DNA of 64,000 nucleotides from an uncultured Collinsella sp. Its GTDB lineage: Bacteria; Actinomycetota; Coriobacteriia; Coriobacteriales; Coriobacteriaceae. Under the pieces are notes generated by a model. That model was not told the DNA's origin. It ran no database searches and saw only the letters and a program-made list of their open reading frames with translations. The position numbers and the translations under genes were made by a program. Shown piece after piece: positions 1 to 8,657 of the stretch. Positions within the stretch are counted from its first letter, which is position 1; each line of letters begins with the position of its first letter. The DNA lies in contig CALEBN010000068.1 of the NCBI GenBank assembly GCA_937943045.1, positions 110,674-174,673 of the forward strand, written 5' to 3'.

Positions 1-1
1 G

Positions 2-313
2 CTTGCCGAGGACGCCGAGTCCGGTCTTGCCTATGAGTTCCGCGCCAACCTGCGCGAGGGCAAGCTCGAGTTTACGGCGGCCCCCCAGTATCCGTGGTTC
101 CAGGTCAACAACATGGGCCTCGAGCGTCCGTTGTTCTTTAAGGGCGAGGGCACTCACCATGTGCGCCTAGTCGTCGACGACGATATCGCGACTATCTTTG
201 TCGATGATGTTGCGCTTAACGCTCGCTTCTGCAATAAGCAGGGCCAGGGTGTGGCGCTGACGGTCACCGACGGTACGCTCAAGTGCGCAAATGCAACGAT
301 CGCGTCTCTGTAA
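2..313 (+). CDS. GH32 glycoside hydrolase, C-terminal fragment
   Basis: The frame is open from the left edge and ends with TAA, giving about 103 residues of the end of a longer protein. A beta-rich pattern with a VDDDIATIFVDD segment resembles the C-terminal beta-sandwich of GH32 enzymes (sucrose and fructan hydrolases), where the chain repeatedly measures an ornamental strand before a final NGG-like turn. The assignment rests mostly on context: a sucrose-type PTS permease follows 45 bases later and a complete GH32 gene after that. The catalytic domain lies outside the window, so substrate (sucrose, sucrose phosphate or fructan) cannot be judged. Confidence 0.6.
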   Translation, partial: LAEDAESGLAYEFRANLREGKLEFTAAPQYPWFQVNNMGLERPLFFKGEGTHHVRLVVDDDIATIFVDDVALNARFCNKQGQGVALTVTDGTLKCANATIASL

Positions 314-358
314 TGGCATCAAAACGTTTTATGATTTCGTAAGGGAATGGAGAGGAAC

Positions 359-1810
359 ATGGACTACAAAGTAGTGTCTCAGCAAGTCGTCGATAACGTC
401 GGCGGTCTGGAGAACATCGAGGGCGCCACGCATTGCGTTACGCGTCTGCGTCTGGTGCTCAAGGATACGAGCAAGTACAACAAGGCCGAGCTCGAGAACA
501 TCGATGGCGTCAAGGGCGTGCTGTACAACAGCGGCCAGCTCATGATCATCTTCGGTACCGGTACCGTCAACAAGGTCTACGACGAGTTTATGGCTCTGAC
601 GGGCGTTAAGGAGATCAGCGCTTCCGAGGTCAAGGGCGCCGAGGCGGACAAGAAGGGCAAGTTCTTCTCGGTCCTCAAGGTATTCTCGGACATCTTTATC
701 CCCATCATTCCCGCTTTCGTCGGCGCTGCTATCATCATCGGCCTTAAGTCGCTGATCGTTGCCAACGGCCTCTTTGGCATGGAGGGCAGCCTTGCCGACC
801 ACAGCGAGTTCCTCAAGAACCTCGCAAGCTTCTTTGCCATTATCGCCACCACGTTCGACTACCTGCCTGTCCTGGTTATGTACAGCGCGGTCAAGCGCTT
901 TGGCGGTAACCCGATTCTGGGCATCCTCGTCGGTATCGTCATGGTTCACCCGAGCCTTATGAACCGCAACACGTTCGTTATGGACCCGACGGGTGCTGAG
1001 TACTGGAACTTTGGTCCGCTCTCCATTCCCATGGTTGCTTTCCAGGGCGGCGTGTTCCCTGCAATCCTGACTGCCTGGTTTATGGCCAAGGTCGAAAAGA
1101 TTGCCCAGAAGTACATCCCCGAGGTCGTTTCGTTCGTCTTTGTCCCGACCGTTACCCTGATTCTTGCTAACGTTGCCCTGTTCACCGTGTTCGGCCCGCT
1201 CGGCAACCTGATCGGTGACGTCCTCGCCGGCGTAATCGATATCCTGTACAACAGGATGGGCGTCTTTGGTGCCTTTGTCTTCGCCGCGTTCCTGCAGCCG
1301 CTCGTCGTTACCGGTACGCATCAGTTCATCCAGGGTATCGAGGCCAACCTCGTTGCCACGACCGGCTTCAACTACATCCAGGCCATCTGGTCGGTTTCCA
1401 TCATCGCCCAGGGCGGCGGCGCCATCGGTATGTACCTCATTCACAAGAAGCACTCCAAAGAGCGCAACATCTGCATGTCGTCCTTTATCCCGACGCTGGT
1501 CGGAATCTCCGAGCCCGCTATCTTTGCTGCAAACATGCGCTATTCGATCATTCCGTTCATCTGCGCATGCATCGGTGCAGGCTGCGGCGGTGCCTTCGTG
1601 AAGTTCTTTGAGGTGCGCGCTATCGGTCAGGGTCTGACCGGTGTGCTTGGCCTGCTCATCGTTACGCCCGAGACTCTCGTGTGGTATGTGGCTGGCAATC
1701 TCATCGCCTTTATCGTGCCGATCGTCTTGATCTTTGCCTACAACAAGGCAAAGGGCGTTCCGACCACCGATGAAGAGGGCGCTGGCGCAGGCTTCGATGT
1801 CAGCTTCTAG
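359..1810 (+). CDS. PTS EIIBC component, sucrose/beta-glucoside type
   Basis: This 483-residue membrane permease imports and phosphorylates a sugar. The N-terminal EIIB domain carries the phosphorylated cysteine at about residue 26 in THCVTRLRL. The rest is a hydrophobic EIIC domain with the GISEPAIF signature near residue 381, a variant of the GITEPAIFG motif that contacts sugar. No EIIA domain follows, so phosphate must come from an EIIA encoded elsewhere. The start at 359 is preferred over the in-frame ATG at 347 because GGAG lies 6 bases upstream of 359. Flanking GH32 genes suggest sucrose as substrate; trehalose or a beta-glucoside remain possible. Confidence 0.9.
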   Translation: MDYKVVSQQVVDNVGGLENIEGATHCVTRLRLVLKDTSKYNKAELENIDGVKGVLYNSGQLMIIFGTGTVNKVYDEFMALTGVKEISASEVKGAEADKKGKFFSVLKVFSDIFIPIIPAFVGAAIIIGLKSLIVANGLFGMEGSLADHSEFLKNLASFFAIIATTFDYLPVLVMYSAVKRFGGNPILGILVGIVMVHPSLMNRNTFVMDPTGAEYWNFGPLSIPMVAFQGGVFPAILTAWFMAKVEKIAQKYIPEVVSFVFVPTVTLILANVALFTVFGPLGNLIGDVLAGVIDILYNRMGVFGAFVFAAFLQPLVVTGTHQFIQGIEANLVATTGFNYIQAIWSVSIIAQGGGAIGMYLIHKKHSKERNICMSSFIPTLVGISEPAIFAANMRYSIIPFICACIGAGCGGAFVKFFEVRAIGQGLTGVLGLLIVTPETLVWYVAGNLIAFIVPIVLIFAYNKAKGVPTTDEEGAGAGFDVSF

Positions 1811-1849
1811 TTGAGCCATTCAGTGTAATGTGCGGATAAGTCCATTTGA

Positions 1850-1887
1850 GGAAGGGCGTTCGGCTCGTGTGAGTCGGGCGTCCTTCC
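1850..1887 (+). other. Hairpin between PTS and GH32 genes
   Basis: GGAAGGGCG at 1850-1858 pairs with CGTCCTTCC at 1879-1887 with one G-T wobble. No T-tract follows, so it is more likely an mRNA stabiliser or processing site between the permease and the hydrolase than a terminator. Confidence 0.5.
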
Positions 1888-1905
1888 CTATAGACGAGAA
1901 GGTCA

Positions 1906-3354
1906 ATGGCGATGTTTAATCAAAACAATAAGGTGACACGCGCGGACTATGAGCAGTGGCGTGCCGGACAGGATGAGACGGCGGGTCGCATCGCGTCCGA
2001 CCCCGATAGGCTCCTGTTCCATGTGGAGCCTGAGCTTGGCTGGCTCAACGACCCCAACGGTTTGGTTCAGATTGGTGATACGTATCACATCTATCATCAA
2101 TACGATCCGTTCGATGCTGCGCATGGCGGTCCAGTGCTTTGGAACCATCTGACGACAAAGGATTTTGTGACGTACGAGAATCACGGCCCCGTGCTGTTCC
2201 CCGATTCCGATTTGGATTCGAGCGGAGCGTATTCTGGTTCTGCCTTTGTACGTGATGGCAAGATTCACTACTTCTATACCGGCAACGTCAAGCATTTTGA
2301 CCGCGATGATTACGACTACGTGTTGACGGGCCGTGAGCAAAACCAGATTCATATGGTTGCCGAGAATCCCGACGAATTGGGCGAGAAGCGCATGGCTGTT
2401 GGACCAGTCGATTACCCCGACGATATCGGTACGCATGTGCGCGACCCCAAGATCCTTGAACACGACGGTATCTACTACATGGTTCTGGGCGCTCGTACGA
2501 AAGACGATCGCGGCTGCGTGCTTGTCTATACCTCGCGCGATCTAGAGGTCTGGAGCTATGCGACGCGCATTGAGCTGGGCGAGAAGTTTGGCTTTATGTG
2601 GGAGTGCCCCGATCTGTTTGAGCTCGATGGTGAGCTTATTCTCGTTTGCTGTCCGCAGGGTGTGCCTGCCGATGGTTGGCGTTACCGCAATCCGCATCAG
2701 TGCGTGTGGTTCCCCATCGAGGCCGATTGGGAGGCGCCGAGCTTTAAAATCGTCGGGCAGGGCATGCCCCCGATGGTCGATGCCGGTTTTGATTTCTATG
2801 CTCCGCAGTCCTTTGAGGATGCCGCAGGCCGGCGTTTGATGATCGGATGGTCGGGTTGCCCCGATGCGACGGCGGAAAACCCGACGGTGGCGCGCGGGTG
2901 GCAGTGCGCGTTGACGGTGCCGCGAGAGCTGAGCATGCGCGATGGTAAGCTCTGCCAGCAGCCGGCGTACGAGATTGAGGGGATGCGCGGCGGCTGCGTT
3001 CGTACTGTAGGCGGAGAGACCGTCGAGGAGCCGGGCCGCCTGTTTGATCTTGTGGTTTCCTGCGAGGGCGCCAAGATGGTCGAGCTCGAAATCCGCAAGG
3101 GTGTCTTTGTACGTTATGCGGACGGGATGCTTACCCTCGACATGGGTGACGAAGGCTATGGGCGCGACCAGAGGTCGATTGAGCTCAGCGAGCTTCGCGA
3201 CCTGCGCGTGCTTTCGGACACTACGATGGTCGAGATTTTTGCCAACGGCGGCGAGGCAGCACTTACGAGCCGTACCTATTCGTCGGCGGTTCCGGCGATG
3301 GCGCTGCACGCCGAGGGTGCGGCGTCGATGGATTTCTACCGCCTCGCTCATTAA
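1906..3354 (+). CDS. GH32 sucrose-6-phosphate hydrolase / beta-fructofuranosidase
   Basis: A 482-residue cytoplasmic GH32 enzyme without a signal peptide. The WLNDPNGL motif holds the catalytic nucleophile (about Asp49), HVRDP near residue 178 holds the transition-state-stabilising Asp, and WECPDLF near residue 232 holds the acid/base Glu. A beta-sandwich domain ends the protein. After a PTS permease the expected substrate is sucrose 6-phosphate, giving glucose 6-phosphate and fructose (ScrB/SacA role). A start at 1912 is possible; GAGAAGG at 1896-1902 is 3 bases from 1906 and 9 from 1912. It is probably co-transcribed with the permease. Confidence 0.9.
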   Translation: MAMFNQNNKVTRADYEQWRAGQDETAGRIASDPDRLLFHVEPELGWLNDPNGLVQIGDTYHIYHQYDPFDAAHGGPVLWNHLTTKDFVTYENHGPVLFPDSDLDSSGAYSGSAFVRDGKIHYFYTGNVKHFDRDDYDYVLTGREQNQIHMVAENPDELGEKRMAVGPVDYPDDIGTHVRDPKILEHDGIYYMVLGARTKDDRGCVLVYTSRDLEVWSYATRIELGEKFGFMWECPDLFELDGELILVCCPQGVPADGWRYRNPHQCVWFPIEADWEAPSFKIVGQGMPPMVDAGFDFYAPQSFEDAAGRRLMIGWSGCPDATAENPTVARGWQCALTVPRELSMRDGKLCQQPAYEIEGMRGGCVRTVGGETVEEPGRLFDLVVSCEGAKMVELEIRKGVFVRYADGMLTLDMGDEGYGRDQRSIELSELRDLRVLSDTTMVEIFANGGEAALTSRTYSSAVPAMALHAEGAASMDFYRLAH

Positions 3355-3505
3355 CCGTGCATGGGGCACGATTAGACTTGCTGGGCGAAATGAATCGCAG
3401 TTGCCCCGGCCAACTACCGTTTATCGCGTATAGCGACCGTTTGCGGAATAAGTAACACTCCTTAATAAACCGTGTAGAATCTCAGATAAGCACGGGGTTT
3501 CCAGG

Positions 3506-3547
3506 GAGACGCTGTCCTTTGTTGTGTGCAAGGGACGGCGTCTCTTT
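3506..3547 (+). terminator. Probable terminator after the sucrose operon
   Basis: A 12-bp stem, GAGACGCTGTCC at 3506-3517 with GGACGGCGTCTC at 3533-3544, is followed by only three T residues. The position, 150 bases after the GH32 stop and before degV, fits termination, but the U-tract is weak and a leader hairpin of degV is the alternative. Confidence 0.45.
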
Positions 3548-3620
3548 GGCGCTTGGACGCCGTTGTGCAACAGTGCGGCGGCGCGTGTCATGTATTGAAA
3601 AACCAACGTAGAGATGGGTC

Positions 3621-4484
3621 GTGATAATAATGGGCAAGTACGTAATCGTGGTTGAGTCTGGGTCGGATGTGACGCCGGAGCTCTGCGAACGCTACGGTAT
3701 CGTGCGCGTGCCTATGCATGTCACGATTGGTGACGAGACCGTCGAGGACGGCTCGATCGATCCGCTCGAGATTTATTCGCGCTGCAACGAGTTTGGCGTA
3801 ATGCCCAAGACCAGTGGCTGTGCGCCTGCGGATTTTGCTCACGTGTACGACCGCATTCACGCTGAGCAGCCTGACGCGACCATTTTGCATCTCGCGTATT
3901 CCGAGGCCACGACCTGCTCGCATCAGTCCTCCAAGATTGCGGCTAAGGGCCGCGACTACGTGTTCTCCATGGACACGCGTTTTGTCTCGGTGGGTCAGTC
4001 GCTCGTTGTCGTCGAGACCGCCAAATACATCGAGGCTCACCCCGATGCCACCGTCGACGAGATCTTTGCATTTACGAATTCCGTCATGGACCGTGTGCTG
4101 CTGGGCTTTGTTCCTACCGACCTAGCCTTCCTTAAGGCGGGAGGTCGTCTGTCCAACGTGGCATTCCTTGGCGCCCACCTGCTCAAGATTAAGCCCTGCA
4201 TTGAGGTAACGGGCGGTAAGTTCGTGGCAACCAAGAAGTTCCGCGGCTCTATGCTCAAGTGCGCCCGCGCCTTTATCGACCACATGGTTGCGAAGGGCGA
4301 GATTGACTACTCGCACATTGGCCTGGCGTATTCGGTAGGCCTTTCCGAGGAGCTTCGGGACGACATGGAAGTCTATGCGCACGACTTGGGCTTTAAGGAT
4401 ATTACCTGGACTCAGGTCGGCGGAGTCATCTCGAGCCATTGCGGCCCGACCGCCTTCGGTGCGGTGCTCACGCTCAAGGCGTAA
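3621..4484 (+). CDS. DegV family fatty-acid-binding protein
   Basis: A 287-residue protein of the DegV/FakB family, which binds a fatty acid in an EDD-fold pocket and presents it to a fatty acid kinase for phospholipid synthesis. Family features are the N-terminal VIVVESGSDVTPEL segment, the middle TSGCAPADF region in the position of the ligand-binding T-S motif, and the length of about 280 residues. The start is GTG at 3621, with an ATG at 3630 as an alternative. No fatty acid kinase (FakA-like) gene is next to it, which is usual for one of several paralogs. Confidence 0.88.
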   Translation: MIIMGKYVIVVESGSDVTPELCERYGIVRVPMHVTIGDETVEDGSIDPLEIYSRCNEFGVMPKTSGCAPADFAHVYDRIHAEQPDATILHLAYSEATTCSHQSSKIAAKGRDYVFSMDTRFVSVGQSLVVVETAKYIEAHPDATVDEIFAFTNSVMDRVLLGFVPTDLAFLKAGGRLSNVAFLGAHLLKIKPCIEVTGGKFVATKKFRGSMLKCARAFIDHMVAKGEIDYSHIGLAYSVGLSEELRDDMEVYAHDLGFKDITWTQVGGVISSHCGPTAFGAVLTLKA

Positions 4485-4676
4485 AGGCTGCAGACGAACA
4501 TTTTCTCGCTTTTGCGAGTGCTCAGCAGCCATATGATCGATATAAGTCCCTGCCATGGCGGTAGGGGGCAGATTAAAGCATGCCACTCTGGCCCGAGACG
4601 TTTAAACGCAAGCGTATGGGCTAGAATGGCTCTGATATTTATGTAACTAAAACCAAAGAGAGGCAAGGTAGCGGGA

Positions 4677-5495
4677 ATGGCTGAGATGACACTCGAGGGT
4701 GTGGACGCTCGTCCTGAGGACTCCGCGTTTGCCCTGGGCCGCGTGCATTCGATTGAGACGATGGGTACGGTCGACGGTCCCGGCATCCGCTTCGTAGTGT
4801 TTGTCCAAGGCTGCCCCATGCGCTGTGCGTATTGCCACAATCCCGATACCTGGTCTGTTAACGGCGGTACGATGGTGACCGTCGAGCACCTGATGGACGA
4901 GTTCCAGAGTAACCATGAGTTTTACCGCAGCGGCGGAATTACGGTTTCGGGTGGCGAGCCGCTCCTGCAGCCCGACTTTTTGGCCGATCTGTTCCGTGCA
5001 ATGCATAGCAATCCCGATGGTCGCGTGCATACCTGCCTTGACAGCTGCGGATATGCGTTTGATCCCAACCACCCCGAGAAGTTCGATGCTGTCCTCAACG
5101 AGACCGACATGGTGCTGCTCGACATTAAGCACGCCGATCCGGTTGAGCATAAAAAGCTGACCGGTTGCGATCCTGCACGTATTCTGGCGTTTGGCGATGA
5201 GCTGGCGCGTCGCAGGATCAAGGTCGTTATCCGTCACGTGGTGGTGCCGGGCATTACCGACACGGTGGAGGAGTGCGAGGCACTCGGTCGCCTGATTGCC
5301 CCGTGGCATAACGTGGTGGGCTTGGAAATGCTGCCGTATCACACGATGGGCGTCGTCAAGTACGAGCAACTGGGCATTCCCTATAAGCTTGAGGGCGTGC
5401 CCCAGATGGATACCGCGCGCATGCCCGAGCTGCGCAATGCCGTTATGACCGGCATGAAAAAGCGCCGCACGGAACTCAAAAACGCCATCGGCTAG
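4677..5495 (+). CDS. pflA: Pyruvate formate-lyase activating enzyme
   Basis: A 272-residue radical SAM enzyme that installs the glycyl radical on pyruvate formate-lyase. The 4Fe-4S ligands are Cys46, Cys50 and Cys53 in GCPMRCAYCHNPDTW. VDGPGIR precedes the cluster, TVSGGEPLLQ is the SAM-binding GGE motif, and DIKH is characteristic of PflA rather than of other glycyl radical activases. No pflB lies next to it, so the partner must be elsewhere in the genome. It indicates anaerobic mixed-acid fermentation. Confidence 0.93.
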   Translation: MAEMTLEGVDARPEDSAFALGRVHSIETMGTVDGPGIRFVVFVQGCPMRCAYCHNPDTWSVNGGTMVTVEHLMDEFQSNHEFYRSGGITVSGGEPLLQPDFLADLFRAMHSNPDGRVHTCLDSCGYAFDPNHPEKFDAVLNETDMVLLDIKHADPVEHKKLTGCDPARILAFGDELARRRIKVVIRHVVVPGITDTVEECEALGRLIAPWHNVVGLEMLPYHTMGVVKYEQLGIPYKLEGVPQMDTARMPELRNAVMTGMKKRRTELKNAIG

Positions 5496-5515
5496 CGATC
5501 CATTTTCGCCCCCAA

Positions 5516-5550
5516 GGGCACTCATTGGGGACAGACTTAAATGAGCGCCC
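5516..5550. repeat. REP-like hairpin after pflA
   Basis: The arms GGGC-A-CTCATT (5516-5526) and AATGAG-C-GCCC (5540-5550) enclose a 13-nt loop beginning GGGGACAG. The GGGACAG loop recurs in other palindromes of this window, including those at 23028, 41393 and 41519. It lies 20 bases after the pflA stop, where a terminator would be expected. Confidence 0.55.
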
Positions 5551-5585
5551 CCGGGCACCTAGTTGATTGCTAAAGAGCCCCGTCA

Positions 5586-5652
5586 AGTTGCGGTGGAATA
5601 GTTCTTGTTTTTCGGCTTATGCCGCCCAAACAGGAACTATTCCACTGCAACT
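5586..5652. repeat. Dispersed palindrome, TTGCGGTG family, copy 1
   Basis: Two 25-base arms (5586-5610 and 5628-5652), beginning AGTTGCGGTGGAATAG and ending CTATTCCACTGCAACT, pair with two G-T-type mismatches around a 17-nt loop. Related palindromes are at 23796, 25020 and 32458. The 315-base gap between pflA and the next gene holds only this element and the hairpin at 5516. Confidence 0.75.
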
Positions 5653-5810
5653 GCGTTTTGGGCGGAGATGCGCAACAGAATCGCGCCATTTGGATAAATA
5701 CGCTTGTGGTTTCTTTAAAGACGCCTTAAACGCCGCTGAATATCTTTGGAAAGAAATGCCTGCTCGGTATTATGCTGCTCGTATATGAACGGTAGCAGTC
5801 AGGAGACCAC

Positions 5811-6908
5811 GTGCGAAACAACGCATCGCGGGACGAGTATATGCCGCAGCATAGCAGCAGATATGAGACGAAGGGCACGTCTTCGCGTGGCCTTGCCGAC
5901 GCTCGCGTCCGCGTGACGAAGATTGCCGCCATTGGGATGCTAACGTTGGCGATTATTATCCTCGGAATTACCGCCAAAACCTACGCGTCGGAGCGAATGG
6001 CACACTCAGATGCGTCAACGGTACAGACGCAAAACGAGAAGGTTTCAAAGTCCAAAGCGTCGGCAGATCTCAAGACGAGACTTTCGAAGGCGGACTTCAA
6101 CGATATCCCTTCGGGTGATACCGTTCAGACCTTCTCGTTGGTAGATAACAAGACTCCTGCCTTGGAGGATGAGAGCCTTGCCTTGCTCCAGGATGCCCTG
6201 AGTCGGGCGCAGGAGCTAGGCGATGTGGGCGTGGTGTTCTACGACCTGTCAAGCGGCAAGGGCGTGACGTATAACCCCGATGTCGAGGTTTACGGCGCGA
6301 GTAGCTACAAGGCGCTCTATGCGTTGTACATCTGCGAATTTCTGGTCGAGACGGGTCAGGTTTCACTCGATGATTCCCTTGGCACCTATGGTGGCTACAA
6401 CATGGGTTGGCAGACGGTGCGCGACCTGATCGAGGCCGCGATCGTTAATTCGGACAACGATTCGTTTATTGCGTTACGCGCGGCGTTTGACCGTGTCGGT
6501 TACGAGGATTGGATTGCCAGTCTTGGCATCGATTACGATACCGCACTCGATCCGATGAGTGATTTTCCCACCTATTGCCCGCGCACCTCGGCCAAGTTGT
6601 GGCGCGAGATGAGCGAGTATTTGAGCTGTGGCAGTGAGGCCTCCCAGTGGTTATCTGAACTGCTGTCATCAACATCGCGCTCATTTATCCGTGATGGGAT
6701 TGCCGACGAGCAGGTTTTGGTGCGCAACAAGGCAGGTTGGATTAGCGAGGATGGTTGCTATTCGACATGCGATGCGGGCCTCATCGACATCGATGGCCGT
6801 ACCTATGTCATGAGCGTCATGACATCGATGCCATCGAGCGACCGTTCGAGCGAGGTTACGGCTGCGATTGCAAAGGCTCTGTTTGATACGCGAGCTGCAC
6901 TGGCTTAG
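5811..6908 (+). CDS. Membrane-anchored class A beta-lactamase-like serine hydrolase
   Basis: A 365-residue protein with a short basic cytoplasmic tail, one membrane segment at about residues 36-57 and an extracytoplasmic serine hydrolase domain. All three motifs of the penicillin-recognising fold are present: SSYK with Ser164 and Lys167, SDN at 214-216 and KAG at 307-309 in the place of KTG. The start is GTG with GGAG about 8 bases upstream. KAG in place of KTG and the permanent anchor make a peptidoglycan-related or diverged hydrolase as likely as a drug-degrading beta-lactamase. Confidence 0.82.
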   Translation: MRNNASRDEYMPQHSSRYETKGTSSRGLADARVRVTKIAAIGMLTLAIIILGITAKTYASERMAHSDASTVQTQNEKVSKSKASADLKTRLSKADFNDIPSGDTVQTFSLVDNKTPALEDESLALLQDALSRAQELGDVGVVFYDLSSGKGVTYNPDVEVYGASSYKALYALYICEFLVETGQVSLDDSLGTYGGYNMGWQTVRDLIEAAIVNSDNDSFIALRAAFDRVGYEDWIASLGIDYDTALDPMSDFPTYCPRTSAKLWREMSEYLSCGSEASQWLSELLSSTSRSFIRDGIADEQVLVRNKAGWISEDGCYSTCDAGLIDIDGRTYVMSVMTSMPSSDRSSEVTAAIAKALFDTRAALA

Positions 6909-6986
6909 CGTGTTCGTTTGGCGAGGTCAAACAAAATGCTGGTACCATACCTTGGTTGAGAATTTCGTATAGGTTTGGGGAATGGT

Positions 6987-7727
6987 ATGGCTACCATCGC
7001 GATTATCGGTGCGCTCGAAAAAGAGATCATGCAGATTAAGGAAGAGCTGAGCGACGTTTGCGAGGCACGGGAGGCAGGCTTGACCGTTGTGAGCGGTGAG
7101 CTCGACGGCCTGACAGTTGTCGCCACAACGGCGGGCATGGGCACGGTGAACGCCGCCGCTGCAACACAGCACCTCATTAGCAAGTATGCTCCGCAGGCTG
7201 TTGTGTTTTCGGGCATTGCGGGCGGTTTGAACCCCAAGCTCCATATCGACGACGTGGTCATTGGCAAACGCCTACGCTATCTGGATACCGATACCGCGCT
7301 TATCGCCGAGTCCGCACCGGGGCTCGAGGAGTTTGGCTCGACGCCCGCGCTGGTCGATATTGCCGCCGACGCGCTTGCTGAGCGTGGGTTTGTTGACGCT
7401 TCGAAAAATGCAGTCGCTTCGAACGAGGGCACCAAGCAGTTCCTGGTCGGCACGATTGCCACGGGTAACCGCTTTGTGACGGGCGCCACCATGCGCAATG
7501 ACGCTATCGAGGCGACGCATGCCGATTGTGTCGGCATGGAGGGCGCGGCAATTGCCCATGTCGCAACCAAAAATGGTGTCGATTGCCTGGTGTTGCGCGC
7601 TATCAGCGATAATTGTGACGAGGCGTACGATGCAATTTGCGAGCGCGAGTTCGATCTGTTCGAGTACGCGCGTGTCGCAAGTGACATCACGCTCGATATC
7701 GTCCGCCGCATTGCCGCTGCGCAATAG
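6987..7727 (+). CDS. mtnN: 5'-methylthioadenosine/S-adenosylhomocysteine nucleosidase
   Basis: A 246-residue nucleosidase that cleaves MTA and SAH to adenine and a thioribose, used in methionine salvage and activated methyl cycle detoxification. The N-terminal IAIIGALEKEI, the FSGIAGGLNP segment, the VGMEGAAIAHV active-site region and the late AISDNCDE motif with the catalytic Asp match the family. The ATG at 6987 follows a G-rich ribosome binding site; an in-frame TTG at 6975 is less likely. Confidence 0.92.
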   Translation: MATIAIIGALEKEIMQIKEELSDVCEAREAGLTVVSGELDGLTVVATTAGMGTVNAAAATQHLISKYAPQAVVFSGIAGGLNPKLHIDDVVIGKRLRYLDTDTALIAESAPGLEEFGSTPALVDIAADALAERGFVDASKNAVASNEGTKQFLVGTIATGNRFVTGATMRNDAIEATHADCVGMEGAAIAHVATKNGVDCLVLRAISDNCDEAYDAICEREFDLFEYARVASDITLDIVRRIAAAQ

Positions 7728-7765
7728 CGCGTCTATTTGTAAGAACCTACGACCAAGGAGCGTCC

Positions 7766-8356
7766 ATGGCCGATTCCATTAACTACCAGCTTGCCAAGTT
7801 CGTCGCCAGCTATGGCAAGGTTTCGCAGATTCCCGAGTCCACCTGCCCCGAGGTGAGCTTTGTCGGCCGCTCCAACGTGGGTAAGTCGTCGATTATGAAC
7901 AAGCTCTTTGGCCGCAAGAACCTAGTCAAGGTTTCCAGTACGCCGGGCAAGACGAGCAACATCAACTTCTTTGAGGCCGATGACGTGCATTTCGTGGACC
8001 TGCCGGGTTACGGTTTCGCCCGTCGCTCCAAGGCCGAGCGCGACCGCTGGGCCGAGCTTATCGGCGACTTTTTCGACTCCGAGCGCAGCTTTAACTTGGT
8101 CGTCTCGCTGGTGGACATTCGTCACGATCCCAGCAAGCTCGATCATGACATGATCGACTACCTGCAGGGCAATGAGTTCAACTTTATCGTCTGCCTCACC
8201 AAGGCCGACAAGCTCAGTCGCACCCAGCAGGCCCGCCAGGCAGCAGCTATCAAAAAGCAGCTCAACGTCCCGGCCGAAAACGTGATCATCACAAGCTCCC
8301 AGACCGGTACCGGCATCGACGAACTAAAAAAGCGCATCGCCGAGGCTTGCCTCTAA
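7766..8356 (+). CDS. engB: Ribosome biogenesis GTP-binding protein EngB/YsxC
   Basis: A 196-residue GTPase with the P-loop GRSNVGKS at residues 34-41, the G3 motif DLPGYG near 78 and the G4 motif TKAD near 150. This compact single-domain layout is that of EngB, which acts in assembly of the large ribosomal subunit. AAGGAG lies 6 bases before the ATG. A terminator follows directly. Confidence 0.95.
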   Translation: MADSINYQLAKFVASYGKVSQIPESTCPEVSFVGRSNVGKSSIMNKLFGRKNLVKVSSTPGKTSNINFFEADDVHFVDLPGYGFARRSKAERDRWAELIGDFFDSERSFNLVVSLVDIRHDPSKLDHDMIDYLQGNEFNFIVCLTKADKLSRTQQARQAAAIKKQLNVPAENVIITSSQTGTGIDELKKRIAEACL

Positions 8357-8372
8357 TCAGGCCTAACCTTTC

Positions 8373-8387
8373 AAAAGCCCCTATCTG
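8373..8387 (+). repeat. 15-bp direct repeat, left copy
   Basis: AAAAGCCCCTATCTG occurs here and again at 10237-10251, both after AACCT. The two copies bracket 1.85 kb of AT-richer accessory genes. They may be a target-site or recombination scar. Confidence 0.6.
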
Positions 8388-8410
8388 TATCACCTCAGTG
8401 ATAGTTTTTT
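8388..8410 (+). terminator. Rho-independent terminator after engB
   Basis: TATCAC-CTCA-GTGATA followed by G and six T residues, 31 bases after the engB stop. Confidence 0.8.
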
Positions 8411-8438
8411 AGGAGACCTAGGTATTCAATACGCGCTT

Positions 8439-8657
8439 ATGAGTGAGCGTGCGTTTTCAGCGATTACATTCTGCGATTGGAGGCAGGCTTTGGGATTTGA
8501 GTGTTATCCCAAACGCTTTGGGCGAGAGCAGAACGCGCGGCGCAAGTACTTGGATACGGTAAACGGATTTGACTCTGATGGTGTCGACATTAGGGATTTG
8601 ATGGCAGGGAGGGTTGATTTGAATGATCCAAGAGTTAACGGATTGTGGGCCGAGTAG
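8439..8657 (+). CDS. Hypothetical protein, 72 aa, coupled to an XRE regulator
   Basis: A short acidic ORF that begins at an ATG 28 bases after the engB terminator and overlaps the next gene by 35 bases, so translation is probably coupled. The C-terminal half (GREQNARRKYLDTVNGFDSD) has no motif that I recognise. It could be a small partner of the downstream regulator, as in toxin-antitoxin arrangements, or the relic of a longer gene. Both genes lie inside the direct-repeat-bounded island. Confidence 0.5.
   Translation: MSERAFSAITFCDWRQALGFECYPKRFGREQNARRKYLDTVNGFDSDGVDIRDLMAGRVDLNDPRVNGLWAE

Noticed and set aside
329..1819. Long antisense ORF opposite the PTS gene
   Set aside because: It mirrors the permease codons, is rich in Asp, Glu, Arg and His as expected from the reverse frame of a GC-rich hydrophobic gene, and lacks a start signal. 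Similar antisense frames opposite thrC, asd, pfkA, the activase and others were rejected for the same reason.
5567..5788. 73-residue ORF after pflA
   Set aside because: It runs through the dispersed palindrome at 5586-5652, has no good ribosome binding site, and its residues look random.
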